From contig JAZSEA010000011.1 in assembly GCA_045531455.1 (NCBI GenBank), positions 45,918 to 109,917 on the forward strand: a stretch of DNA of 64,000 nt, written 5' to 3'. Position numbers and translations under genes: made by a program. The notes beneath the pieces are model-generated. The model did no database searches. It was not told the DNA's origin and was given only the letters and a program-made list of their open reading frames with translations. Within the stretch, counting starts at the first letter, position 1. Every line of letters begins with the position of its first letter. This stretch comes from CAG-390 sp045531455. GTDB taxonomy: Bacteria; Bacillota; Clostridia; Oscillospirales; CAG-272. Shown piece after piece: positions 33,792 to 43,083 of the stretch.

Positions 33792-34040
33792 ATGTCCGAA
33801 CAGGTAAAGTACACGGAAAAATTCGAGGAGCTTCCTCTTATTGCCAAGGTGCTCCTTTTCCTTCCTTGGACCGGCGGAATCGTAAGCGGCGTATACCGCA
33901 TCCTCCGCTACCTTGAGACAAAGAACACCACAACTCTCGTTGTCGGTATCCTTTGCTTCCTCTGCCTCGGTGTTGTTGTCGGTATCATCGACCTTATCAC
34001 CGAGATCACAAACGGCAGAGTTACCTTCCTGGCTGAATAA
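33792..34040 (+). CDS. Small membrane protein, paralogue B
   Basis: 82 residues with two hydrophobic segments (about 20-37 and 47-65), similar over most of its length to the gene 15 bases upstream. The loop between segments is RILRYLETKN, aligning with RVCRSLQKKN of paralogue A. The stop codon shares one base with the HIT gene start, so the three genes are probably translationally linked. Function unknown. Confidence 0.8.
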   Translation: MSEQVKYTEKFEELPLIAKVLLFLPWTGGIVSGVYRILRYLETKNTTTLVVGILCFLCLGVVVGIIDLITEITNGRVTFLAE

Positions 34041-34378
34041 TGGATTGCCTTTTCTGCGAGATCATTAAGGGCAATATCCCCTCTTCGAAGGTCTACGAGG
34101 ACGAATACGTCTATGCCTTCCGCGATATCAACCCTCAGGCGCCCGTACATATTCTTGTCGTGCCCAAGGTTCATATTTCATCTGTCGATGAGATCAGCGC
34201 GGAAAACAGCGTATACGTTGTAAAGATCTTTGAGGTCATCCCCGAGATCGCCAAGGGCGAAAATCTCGGCGGCGGTTACCGCGTTATTTCAAACTGCGGT
34301 GCCGATGCGTGCCAGTCGGTAAAGCATCTGCATTTCCATATTCTAGGCGGAGCACAGCTCGGCGAGAAAATGGGTTGA
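34040..34378 (+). CDS. HIT-family nucleotide hydrolase (HINT-like)
   Basis: 112 residues. CLFCEIIKGNIPSSKVYED at the N-terminus and the histidine triad HLHFHILGG near residue 97 identify the HINT branch, which hydrolyses adenosine phosphoramidates. FRDINPQAPVHILVVPK is also typical. The gene overlaps the preceding small membrane protein gene by one base (TAATG) and ends before a strong terminator. Confidence 0.95.
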   Translation: MDCLFCEIIKGNIPSSKVYEDEYVYAFRDINPQAPVHILVVPKVHISSVDEISAENSVYVVKIFEVIPEIAKGENLGGGYRVISNCGADACQSVKHLHFHILGGAQLGEKMG

Positions 34379-34385
34379 TCCGAAT

Positions 34386-34417
34386 AAAAATGATCGGGCT
34401 TCTGCCCGGTCATTTTT
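34386..34417 (+). terminator. Intrinsic terminator after the HIT gene
   Basis: AAAAATGATCGGGC (34386-34399) pairs with GCCCGGTCATTTTT (34404-34417) over a 4-base loop. Confidence 0.9.
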
Positions 34418-34447
34418 ATTGTTTATTTTTTATTTATCATTTGGTAA

Positions 34448-34475
34448 TTGATTGAATGGGTTTAAGTGGTATAAT
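34448..34475 (+). promoter_or_regulatory. Probable promoter of the transglutaminase-like gene
   Basis: TTGATT (34448-34453), 16-base spacer, TATAAT (34470-34475), 33 bases before the ATG. Confidence 0.65.
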
Positions 34476-34508
34476 ATAATAGAATATATATATTGCTAAG
34501 GAATAACC

Positions 34509-36293
34509 ATGGATTACAGAGAATACAGAAGTCAGTATAGTAATACTCCCGAGCGTAGAGAAGTAAACCAAAAAAGCGCAAAGCCGATACTTTACGCAAT
34601 AATTGCGCTTGCTCTGATGCTTTGTATCATCGTCTGCGTGATCATATCGAGCGCACTGGCGCGCCCCGATTACGTTGCAAGAAGCGTGACCGTCGAGGCG
34701 GGCAGAGCATCGATCGAAGCCTCCGACTTCCTTGTGGACAAGTCCCACTCGGCTGAATTCGGAGACGGCGCGCTTTTTGATCTTTCTTCAGTCGGAGAAT
34801 ATAAGATCCCCCTTGTCGTTGACGGCAAGAATTGCACGACAAAGCTTATCGTCATAGACACCAAGGCTCCCGTGGGAAGCGTTAAGGATATGTCTGTTTG
34901 GCAGGGAAGTAAGCTTGATGCCGAAAGCTGTGTCAGCGATATCAAGGACGCAACCGAGGTCAGCGTAAAATTCAAGAAAAAGCCCGATACCGATGAGATC
35001 GGCAAAAGAGAGGTCACCGTTATCCTTGAGGACGGCGGCGGTAACACGACCGAATACACCTTCGTTCTGAACGTTGTTTCCTCCGCGGGACTCCTCTATA
35101 CGCATTACGTTTCCGAGCTCGGCGAAGAGCTTCCTTCCGCAGACGTATTCACGGGTAAGGCGGGAGTCGGTGAATATCTTTCGGATATTTCTTCGATCAG
35201 CCCCAATGCCGCGGGAATCTATATGCTCCAGATCTCTGCCGACGGCAACACGTTTGACGTTGTCCTGGAGATCACAGATACCGTTGCGCCTACCGCAACC
35301 GTAACTCCGCAGGTCTGCTACAATAAGATCCCCGAAGCATCCGAATTCATTTCGGGAATCATCGATAAAAGCCGCGTCACGGTTTCTTATGAGACCGAGC
35401 CCGATATGGCGTCCTCGGGAAGAGTTGACGTAAATATCGTGCTGACAGATGCGCACGGTAACAAGACCGTTTATCCCACCTATTTCGAGGTTATGAGCGA
35501 TACGAAGGCTCCCGAGATATTGAAGGCTCCCGATGCGCTCGAGGTCGATACGGGCGCAACGATCATCTGGCGTGCGTCTGTTGAGGCGACTGACGACAGC
35601 GGAAAGGTCCAGCTCGATCTTGATACAACAGGCGCAGACCTTAATACCCCCGGCGTTTATACCGTCGAGATCGTCGCAAGAGACGATGCGGGTAACGAGA
35701 CAAGACGTAAGGTCAAGCTGACGGTACACGACGGCAGTATCACCGAATCAATGCTCTTTGACGTGATCAAAAAGATCGAAAAGGATCTTTTGATAACAAG
35801 CAAGATGAACGTAGAGGAAAAGGTCTATTCGGTGTTCAGATACGTCTATGACAATATGAAGTACAGCAACACCTCCGCGCATATCGACTGGAAGCAGGAG
35901 GCATACGTCACGCTGAACGGCGGATTTACGGGTGACTGCTTTACCTATTGCGCTACCTCCTATGCGATCCTCAAATATCTCGGCTTTGACGTTCATATTG
36001 TCGAGAGAGCTGAGTCTGCGAAGATCGAGGGTACGGGAACTCATTTCTGGGTCCTTGTTAATATAGGAAGCGAAGCCGAGCCCAAGTGGTATCACTTCGA
36101 CGCCACACCCCAGCGCTCACCTTATAATCTCGCAACCTATCTTATGACCAACGCACAGCTCGAGGCTTATACCAAATGGCGTAACGACACCTATAAGCTC
36201 GAGAATTACTACACCTATGACGTGGAAAAATTCCCCGAGGTATCGAAGTGGCAGATGGTAAGCCTCGAGATACCCGCAAAATACTTTGACTGA
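34509..36293 (+). CDS. Membrane-anchored Ig-like/transglutaminase-like protein
   Basis: 594 residues. A short basic cytoplasmic head and one membrane segment (about 25-50) lead to an extracytoplasmic part. Repeated beta-sandwich units with APxxS...DTKAP, DTVAP and DTKAPE boundaries, typical of bacterial Ig-like repeats, fill about residues 60-400. A C-terminal transglutaminase-like core follows with the triad Cys near 477 (FTGDCFTYCATSYAIL), His near 512 (THFWVLVN) and Asp near 530 (HFDATP). Such proteins act at the cell surface as cysteine proteases or crosslinkers; the substrate is unknown. A lipoprotein gene follows at once and is probably co-transcribed. Confidence 0.88.
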   Translation: MDYREYRSQYSNTPERREVNQKSAKPILYAIIALALMLCIIVCVIISSALARPDYVARSVTVEAGRASIEASDFLVDKSHSAEFGDGALFDLSSVGEYKIPLVVDGKNCTTKLIVIDTKAPVGSVKDMSVWQGSKLDAESCVSDIKDATEVSVKFKKKPDTDEIGKREVTVILEDGGGNTTEYTFVLNVVSSAGLLYTHYVSELGEELPSADVFTGKAGVGEYLSDISSISPNAAGIYMLQISADGNTFDVVLEITDTVAPTATVTPQVCYNKIPEASEFISGIIDKSRVTVSYETEPDMASSGRVDVNIVLTDAHGNKTVYPTYFEVMSDTKAPEILKAPDALEVDTGATIIWRASVEATDDSGKVQLDLDTTGADLNTPGVYTVEIVARDDAGNETRRKVKLTVHDGSITESMLFDVIKKIEKDLLITSKMNVEEKVYSVFRYVYDNMKYSNTSAHIDWKQEAYVTLNGGFTGDCFTYCATSYAILKYLGFDVHIVERAESAKIEGTGTHFWVLVNIGSEAEPKWYHFDATPQRSPYNLATYLMTNAQLEAYTKWRNDTYKLENYYTYDVEKFPEVSKWQMVSLEIPAKYFD

Positions 36294-36307
36294 TGAAAGG
36301 TAATATC

Positions 36308-36844
36308 ATGAAGAATTTCAAGATCATCTCGCTTATCCTTGCACTCATTATTATGACTTCCTCTTTCGCATCCTGCGGAGGTGGCGGCGGAGATATCGTC
36401 CTTACCGATGAAGGCAGTACAGAGCCCGCGGGAACAGAACAGAGCAACGTATATGCATTTGTTTACAATAACACCACCGTCATCCCTCACGCAAAGATGT
36501 CGGAGCTTCTGAACGGTCTCGGAGATCCCACGACCTATGAGGAAAGCAACAGCTGTTACTATCAGGGACTCGATAAGGATTACACCTATCCCGGCTTCAA
36601 GCTTCGCACCTATCCCGTTGACGGTGTTGACTACGTTCTCAACGTCTGCTTCACCGATGACTCTGTTACAACTCCCGAGGGAATTATGCTCGGCTCGACA
36701 CGTGACGAGGTCATTGCGGCTTACGGAAGCTCCTTCCTTGAGGAGAACGGCAACACAATTTACACCAAGGGAAAGACCGAGCTCCGATTCAGATTCTCTG
36801 AGAATGGCGTGACTGCCATCGAATATTGGGCAATCGAGAGCTAA
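36308..36844 (+). CDS. Small lipoprotein of unknown function
   Basis: 178 residues with a type II signal peptide (lipobox SFASC, Cys23), a Gly-rich stretch and an acidic linker. The domain contains YAFVYNNTTVIPHAKMSELLNGLG, VLNVCFTDDSVTTPEGIMLGSTRDEVIAAYG and VTAIEYWAIES. The last part resembles the duplicated SmpA/OmlA-like or small beta-rich fold (GSTRDEVIAAYG is a common motif in such lipoproteins); I do not assign a function. ATG at 36308 follows AAAGGTAATATC. It lies 14 bases after the transglutaminase-like gene. Confidence 0.78.
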   Translation: MKNFKIISLILALIIMTSSFASCGGGGGDIVLTDEGSTEPAGTEQSNVYAFVYNNTTVIPHAKMSELLNGLGDPTTYEESNSCYYQGLDKDYTYPGFKLRTYPVDGVDYVLNVCFTDDSVTTPEGIMLGSTRDEVIAAYGSSFLEENGNTIYTKGKTELRFRFSENGVTAIEYWAIES

Positions 36845-36864
36845 AAAGCCAAATTGCTTGCAGT

Positions 36865-36873
36865 TTAGCACTC
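36865..36873 (+). promoter_or_regulatory. Isolated CIRCE half-site
   Basis: TTAGCACTC matches the left half of CIRCE exactly but is not followed by GAGTGCTAA at 9-base spacing. It lies 97 bases upstream of the complete CIRCE. It may be a decayed second operator or chance. Confidence 0.35.
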
Positions 36874-36944
36874 TATCTGCCAATATTCACAAATAATTCA
36901 CAAAAAATCAAAACAAAAGAGTAAAAAAACGGCACCATTTGTGG

Positions 36945-36950
36945 TATATT
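36945..36950 (+). promoter_or_regulatory. Possible -10 of the hrcA operon promoter
   Basis: TATATT at 36945-36950, 12 bases before CIRCE. I see no convincing -35 at 17 bases (TAAAAA), so this is tentative. Confidence 0.4.
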
Positions 36951-36961
36951 ATTAGCGTAGG

Positions 36962-36988
36962 TTAGCACTCGGGATAAAAGAGTGCTAA
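36962..36988 (+). promoter_or_regulatory. CIRCE operator (HrcA binding site)
   Basis: Perfect TTAGCACTC-N9-GAGTGCTAA. It lies 48 bases before the hrcA ATG and just after the promoter -10, where HrcA represses the class I heat-shock operon. HrcA itself is the first gene of the operon. Confidence 0.97.
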
Positions 36989-37036
36989 AGAACGCACCGC
37001 AAAGGGTGCCGTTCCTTTTTGCGAAAGGAGAAAGAA

Positions 37037-38149
37037 ATGTACGGAAGCGAGCTTAGTAACAGAAAAAAGCAGATACTCAAGGCTATCGTTGAATCGCATA
37101 TCGAGCTCGGCGAGCCGATCGGCTCAAAGTCGCTGATGCAGCTGCCGGGCATAAGCTGCTCCTCCGCAACTATCAGAAACGAGATGGCGGAGCTCGAGGA
37201 GCTCGGTTATCTCGAACAGCCGCATACCTCGGCGGGCAGAGTGCCCTCGCAGCTCGGATACAGATTTTACGTCGACCAGCTGATCGAGCACTATGCTATG
37301 ACAAAAAACGAGATCGCGCAGATCGACCGCATTCTCAAGAGCAAGACGGCTGAGCTCGATCAGATCCTGTTGACAGCCTCGAAGCTTGCTTCTGCGATGA
37401 CTAATTATACGGGACTTGCAGTTAAGCCGGGAAGATCATCCGCAGTTATAACGAGATTTGAAACTGCTTATATTGACGAATACAATTTCGTCCTCATTAT
37501 GATAAACGCCTCGGGTAACGTCATTTCAAAGCATATCAGAATGATGTCGCCAAAGCCGCAGAGCGTTGTTGCGAGACTTGCCTCGGTCCTCAACGATACC
37601 GTGATCAATCTCCCCGCAGACGCGCTCAATATGTCGGTTATGCTGAGACTCGAGGAAGAGATGGGCGCGGATGCTGAGCTCATCGCTCCGATCATAAAGA
37701 CGATCTATACGACACTTACCGAAAGCGACGGCGGAGAGCTTCAGCTCACGGGTATCGGAAATCTGCTCCAATACCGCGATTACGAAAGCCCCGAGCAGCT
37801 CGGTGACCTCCTCGGAACGCTTGAGCAGAAGGACGAGATCTTAAAGCTCGTTTCCGAAAAGCAAAACGATGATATCTCGGTCCTTATCGGATCGGAATCG
37901 TCTGTCAAGGTTATGAACAACTCCGCTATCGTATTCAAACCGATCGTAAGGGATGGAAAAACGCTCGGAGTCATCGGAGTCCTTGGACCTCTTCGTATGG
38001 ACTATGCGAAGGTTCTCGAGACCATTGAGCAGCTCTGCGGATCTGTCGGCGAGATAATGGATGAATATTCCGCCCTCGCTCCTCCCGGCAAGAAAAATAA
38101 CGTAACAAAAGAAATAGATATAAAGGATGGAAACAATGACCCAAGCTGA
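37037..38149 (+). CDS. hrcA: Heat-inducible transcription repressor HrcA
   Basis: 370 residues. An N-terminal winged helix (ELSNRKKQILKAIVESHIELGEPIGSKSL, SSATIRNEMAELEELGYLEQPHTSAGRVPS) binds CIRCE and a C-terminal GAF-like domain follows (LGVIGVLGPLRMDYAKVLETIE). ATG at 37037 follows AAAGGAGAAAG. It is the first gene of hrcA-grpE-dnaK-dnaJ-prmA and is autoregulated through CIRCE at 36962-36988. Slightly longer than the usual 340 residues because of a Glu/Asp and Lys-rich C-terminal tail. Confidence 0.97.
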   Translation: MYGSELSNRKKQILKAIVESHIELGEPIGSKSLMQLPGISCSSATIRNEMAELEELGYLEQPHTSAGRVPSQLGYRFYVDQLIEHYAMTKNEIAQIDRILKSKTAELDQILLTASKLASAMTNYTGLAVKPGRSSAVITRFETAYIDEYNFVLIMINASGNVISKHIRMMSPKPQSVVARLASVLNDTVINLPADALNMSVMLRLEEEMGADAELIAPIIKTIYTTLTESDGGELQLTGIGNLLQYRDYESPEQLGDLLGTLEQKDEILKLVSEKQNDDISVLIGSESSVKVMNNSAIVFKPIVRDGKTLGVIGVLGPLRMDYAKVLETIEQLCGSVGEIMDEYSALAPPGKKNNVTKEIDIKDGNNDPS

Positions 38150-38714
38150 AGAAAAGAAGATTCCCGAAGCCGAGGAAGAAGTCAAGGTCGAGACTCCCGT
38201 GACAGAGGAAGAGAAGACCGAGACCCCCGAGGCTGAAACAAAGAAGGAAAAGAAAAATAAAAAGACCCGCGAGCTTGAAGTAAAGATCGCAGAGCTCGAG
38301 GCTTCGGTTGCCGAGCGCGACGATAAATATCTCCGTCTCGCCGCCGAGTACGATAATTTCCGCCGCCGTTCGCAGAAGGAAAGAGAAAGCGTATATTCGG
38401 ATGCTTACGCAGACGCGATAAACGCTCTGCTCCCCGTTCTCGATAACCTCGGACGCGCAGTCGGATGCGAAGATCCCAAGGTGCTTGCCGACGGACTCGC
38501 ACTAATCCTCAAGAGCTTTGACGAGGGACTCGCAAAGCTCGGTATCGAGGAGATCAAGGCTCTGGGCGAGACCTTCGACCCCGAGCGTCACTATGCCGTT
38601 CTTCATATTGATGACGAGAATTACGGCGAAAACGAGATCGTTGAGGTGCTCCAGAAGGGATACACCAGAGGCGATAAGGTCATCAGATACGCGGTCGTAA
38701 AGGTCGCAAACTAA
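38136..38714 (+). CDS. grpE: Nucleotide exchange factor GrpE
   Basis: 192 residues. An acidic, low-complexity N-terminal region (about 1-45) leads to a long helix (ELEVKIAELEASVAERDDKYLRLAAEYDNFRRRSQKERE) and the C-terminal beta-wing (HYAVLHIDDENYGENEIVEVLQKGYTRGDKVIRYAVVKVA). It releases ADP from DnaK. ATG at 38136 follows AAAGGA and overlaps the hrcA end by 14 bases. Confidence 0.97.
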   Translation: MTQAEEKKIPEAEEEVKVETPVTEEEKTETPEAETKKEKKNKKTRELEVKIAELEASVAERDDKYLRLAAEYDNFRRRSQKERESVYSDAYADAINALLPVLDNLGRAVGCEDPKVLADGLALILKSFDEGLAKLGIEEIKALGETFDPERHYAVLHIDDENYGENEIVEVLQKGYTRGDKVIRYAVVKVAN

Positions 38715-38756
38715 ATTCGAAATTCTATTAGAAATATTTTTGGAGGAAAAATTATT

Positions 38757-40586
<1,830 letters not shown>

Positions 40587-40599
40587 TAAATAAAATACC

Positions 40600-40630
40600 G
40601 TGGGAAGGGCGAAAAACTCGCTCTTCCCAC
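40600..40630 (+). other. Intercistronic hairpin between dnaK and dnaJ
   Basis: GTGGGAAGGGCG (40600-40611) pairs with CGCTCTTCCCAC (40619-40630), 12 pairs with one G-T wobble, 7-base loop. No T-run follows, so it is not a standard terminator. Comparable hairpins in other Gram-positive dnaK operons stabilise or process the mRNA. Confidence 0.7.
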
Positions 40631-40655
40631 AAAGTAGTATATAAAAGGCAGACAT

Positions 40656-41786
40656 ATGGCAAAAAGAGATTATTATGAGGTGCTCGGCGTAGACCGCGGT
40701 GCCGATGAAGATACTATAAAAAAGGCTTACAGAAAGCTTGCAAAGAAATATCATCCCGATATGAACCCCGGCGACAGCGAGGCTGAGGCAAAGTTCAAGG
40801 AAGTAAATGAGGCGTATGCTATCCTTTCCGACTCGGAAAAGAGATCTGCTTACGACAATTACGGCCACGCGGCGTTTGAAAACGGCGGCGCGGGTGCGGG
40901 CGGATTCGATATGGGAGACATCGACCTCGGCGACATTTTCGGCAGTATGTTCGGATTCGGCGGCTTCGGCGGCTCGTCGCAGAGGAGAAAGAACGCTCCC
41001 CGCAGAGGCGAGGATATTGGATACGCGATCAGCGTTACCTTTGAAGAAGCGGCTTTCGGCGTCAAGAAGGAAATGGAATTCTCGCGTATCGCAAGATGCG
41101 CAGATTGTAACGGAAGCGGCTCGAAGGACGGTAGGACCGAGACTTGTTCGACTTGCGGTGGCACGGGTCAGCGCAGGGTAACGCAGAGACTCGGCGGTAT
41201 GTCCTTCCAGAGCACAACAACCTGCGAGGCTTGCCGCGGAACGGGTAAGATCATCAAGGAGCCCTGCCCCAAGTGCCGCGGAAACGGTATGACTAAGCAG
41301 CAGAAGAAGATCACCGTAACTGTTCCCGCGGGAATCGATAACGGCGGAAGGATCGCTATCAGAGGTATGGGTAACGACGGAGCAAACGGCGGACCTGCAG
41401 GCGACCTTATCGTTGAGATCAGGGTGAGAAATCATCCTCTCTTTGATCGCCGCGGATACGATATCTATTGCGACGTTCCGATCACGGTCGCGGAGGCTAC
41501 CCTCGGTGCCGAGATCGACGTACCCACTCTCGAGGGCTCGAAGAAGTACACAATCCCCGAGGGAACACAGACCGGCACGTCCTTCACTCTCCGAGGATGC
41601 GGAACCTGCCGTCTTGAGAATCCCGATCGTAGAGGTGATCTCATTTTCACCGTCATTGTAGAGACTCCCAAGGGACTCAACTCGAAGCAGCGCGAGCTGA
41701 TGCGTCAGTTTGCCGAGGCTTGCGGTGAATCAAACTACGGCAAAAAGCAGAGATTTTTCAGAAAGAATAAGAAAAACGAGGACTAA
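40656..41786 (+). CDS. dnaJ: Co-chaperone DnaJ
   Basis: 376 residues. J domain with HPD at residues 33-35, a Gly/Phe-rich region (about 75-115), and four zinc-finger repeats CADCNGSG, CSTCGGTG, CEACRGTG, CPKCRGNG (about 145-215), then the C-terminal substrate domain (FDRRGYDIYCDVPITVAEATLGAEIDVPTLEG). It stimulates DnaK ATPase activity and loads substrate. Complete class I DnaJ. Confidence 0.98.
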   Translation: MAKRDYYEVLGVDRGADEDTIKKAYRKLAKKYHPDMNPGDSEAEAKFKEVNEAYAILSDSEKRSAYDNYGHAAFENGGAGAGGFDMGDIDLGDIFGSMFGFGGFGGSSQRRKNAPRRGEDIGYAISVTFEEAAFGVKKEMEFSRIARCADCNGSGSKDGRTETCSTCGGTGQRRVTQRLGGMSFQSTTTCEACRGTGKIIKEPCPKCRGNGMTKQQKKITVTVPAGIDNGGRIAIRGMGNDGANGGPAGDLIVEIRVRNHPLFDRRGYDIYCDVPITVAEATLGAEIDVPTLEGSKKYTIPEGTQTGTSFTLRGCGTCRLENPDRRGDLIFTVIVETPKGLNSKQRELMRQFAEACGESNYGKKQRFFRKNKKNED

Positions 41787-41789
41787 ACT

Positions 41790-42716
41790 ATGGCATACGA
41801 ATATTCGGATTGGACACAGATCAGAGTCACCGTTAAGGTCAACGTGCTCGACCGTGTCGTTGCGATCATGTCTATGATAGACCCCAACCTTATGATCGAG
41901 GATATGAGTGATTTCCAGATCAACAACCGCTACGGCGAGCTTGTTGACGAGGCTCTTCTCAACGCCGATAAGACGGTTTCGAGCGTGTCGCTCTTCCTTC
42001 CCGCAGATGAAAACTGCGACGAAACTCTCGCTTTCATCCGTGAAAAGCTCGCCGCAGAGGCGATCGAGGCTACGGTCGACGTCCGCGACGTAAACGAGGA
42101 AAGCTGGGTCAATACATGGAAGCAGTATTATAAGCCCCTCCATATCGGCAACCGCACCGTAATCGTTCCCAAATGGGAGGAATACGAGCCCGAAGAAGGC
42201 GAGATCGTTGTCAGAATGGACCCCGGTATGGCATTTGGTACCGGTTCTCACGAAACAACTCGCGGCATCATTCAGATGCTTGAAAACTGCATCACAGACG
42301 GATGCACCGTGCTTGACGTCGGATGCGGAAGCGGAATCCTTGCTATCTGTGCCGCAAAATACGGCGCGGGACTTTGCCGTGCATACGATATCGACCCCAT
42401 CGCCGTCGAGGTCGCCGCAGAAAACGCGATCGAAAACGGTTGCGAGATCGAGTGCGCCGAGTCTGATCTTCTTGCAGGAGTCAAGGCGGACCGGTATGAC
42501 GTCATCTGCGCGAATATCGTCGCGGATATCATTATACGTATGGCACCCGAGGTCGGAAAGTTTATGAAGGATACATCGACTCTCCTCGCATCGGGTATCA
42601 TCACCGAGAGAGCGGAGGAGGTCACTGATGCCCTCGAAGCCGCAGGACTCTATATCGTCGAATCGATTGAGGATAACGGCTGGTGCGCGCTGGCGGTTAA
42701 GAAGCTTATCAAATAA
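41790..42716 (+). CDS. prmA: Ribosomal protein L11 methyltransferase PrmA
   Basis: 308 residues. DPGMAFGTGSHETTR and VLDVGCGSGILAICAAKYG (SAM binding), NIVADIIIRM and DNGWCALAVKK at the end match PrmA, which trimethylates L11. The gene lies 3 bases after dnaJ and is commonly the last member of the operon in Firmicutes. Confidence 0.96.
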   Translation: MAYEYSDWTQIRVTVKVNVLDRVVAIMSMIDPNLMIEDMSDFQINNRYGELVDEALLNADKTVSSVSLFLPADENCDETLAFIREKLAAEAIEATVDVRDVNEESWVNTWKQYYKPLHIGNRTVIVPKWEEYEPEEGEIVVRMDPGMAFGTGSHETTRGIIQMLENCITDGCTVLDVGCGSGILAICAAKYGAGLCRAYDIDPIAVEVAAENAIENGCEIECAESDLLAGVKADRYDVICANIVADIIIRMAPEVGKFMKDTSTLLASGIITERAEEVTDALEAAGLYIVESIEDNGWCALAVKKLIK

Positions 42717-42720
42717 ATAA

Positions 42721-42752
42721 AAAAGCTGTCTTTCTTTGGGAGACAGCTTTTT
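42721..42752. terminator. Intrinsic terminator of the hrcA-dnaK operon
   Basis: AAAAGCTGTCT (42721-42731) pairs with AGACAGCTTTT (42741-42751) with a T-run at the end. The heptad element begins immediately afterwards at 42753. Confidence 0.9.
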
Positions 42753-43050
42753 GAGTGCAGAGTGCAGAATGCAGAGTGCAGAGTTATGGTAAATTTCCTC
42801 GCGTTGCTCGGAAATCAGATATACAATAATTTTGTTTTGCTTTGATAAACTATCGGTATGCGACAAACGATAGTTTAGTAAATTAAATAAAAAGATACTC
42901 GGAAATTTTTGATGATTCATTATTTAGTTTTTTTAATTTACAGCTTAACGAAGCTTTATCAAAGCCAAATAAAATTATCTCACAAATATTTTTCGAGCAT
43001 TGCGAGAAAAATTTCATAAACTCTGCACTCTGCATTCTGCATTCTGAACT
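42753..43050. repeat. Heptad-tipped palindromic element 1
   Basis: The left end is five GAGTGCA-type heptamers (42753-42787: GAGTGCA, GAGTGCA, GAATGCA, GAGTGCA, GAGTTAT). The right end has the reverse complements (43024-43051: TGCACTC, TGCATTC, TGCATTC, TGAACTG). Continuing inwards, the two arms match for about 90 bases at roughly 80 percent (for example ATAATTTTGTTTTGCTTTGATAAA on the left against ATAATTTTATTTGGCTTTGATAAA read from the right), with the CTCGC(GT/AA)TGCTCG segment also shared. A further internal hairpin AAACTATCG...CGATAGTTT lies at 42847-42875. AT-rich, no open frame. It sits between two convergent terminators. Confidence 0.85.
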
Positions 43051-43051
43051 G

Positions 43052-43080
43052 AAAAAGCCGCCTCTGACGAGACGGCTTTT
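43052..43080 (-). terminator. Intrinsic terminator of the aspartokinase gene
   Basis: Read on the minus strand: AAAAGCCGTCTCG-TCA-... the stem AAAAGCCG / CGGCTTTT with CTC/GAG inside and a T-run at 43052-43056 complement. It can also act on the plus strand. Confidence 0.8.
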
Positions 43081-43083
43081 ATA

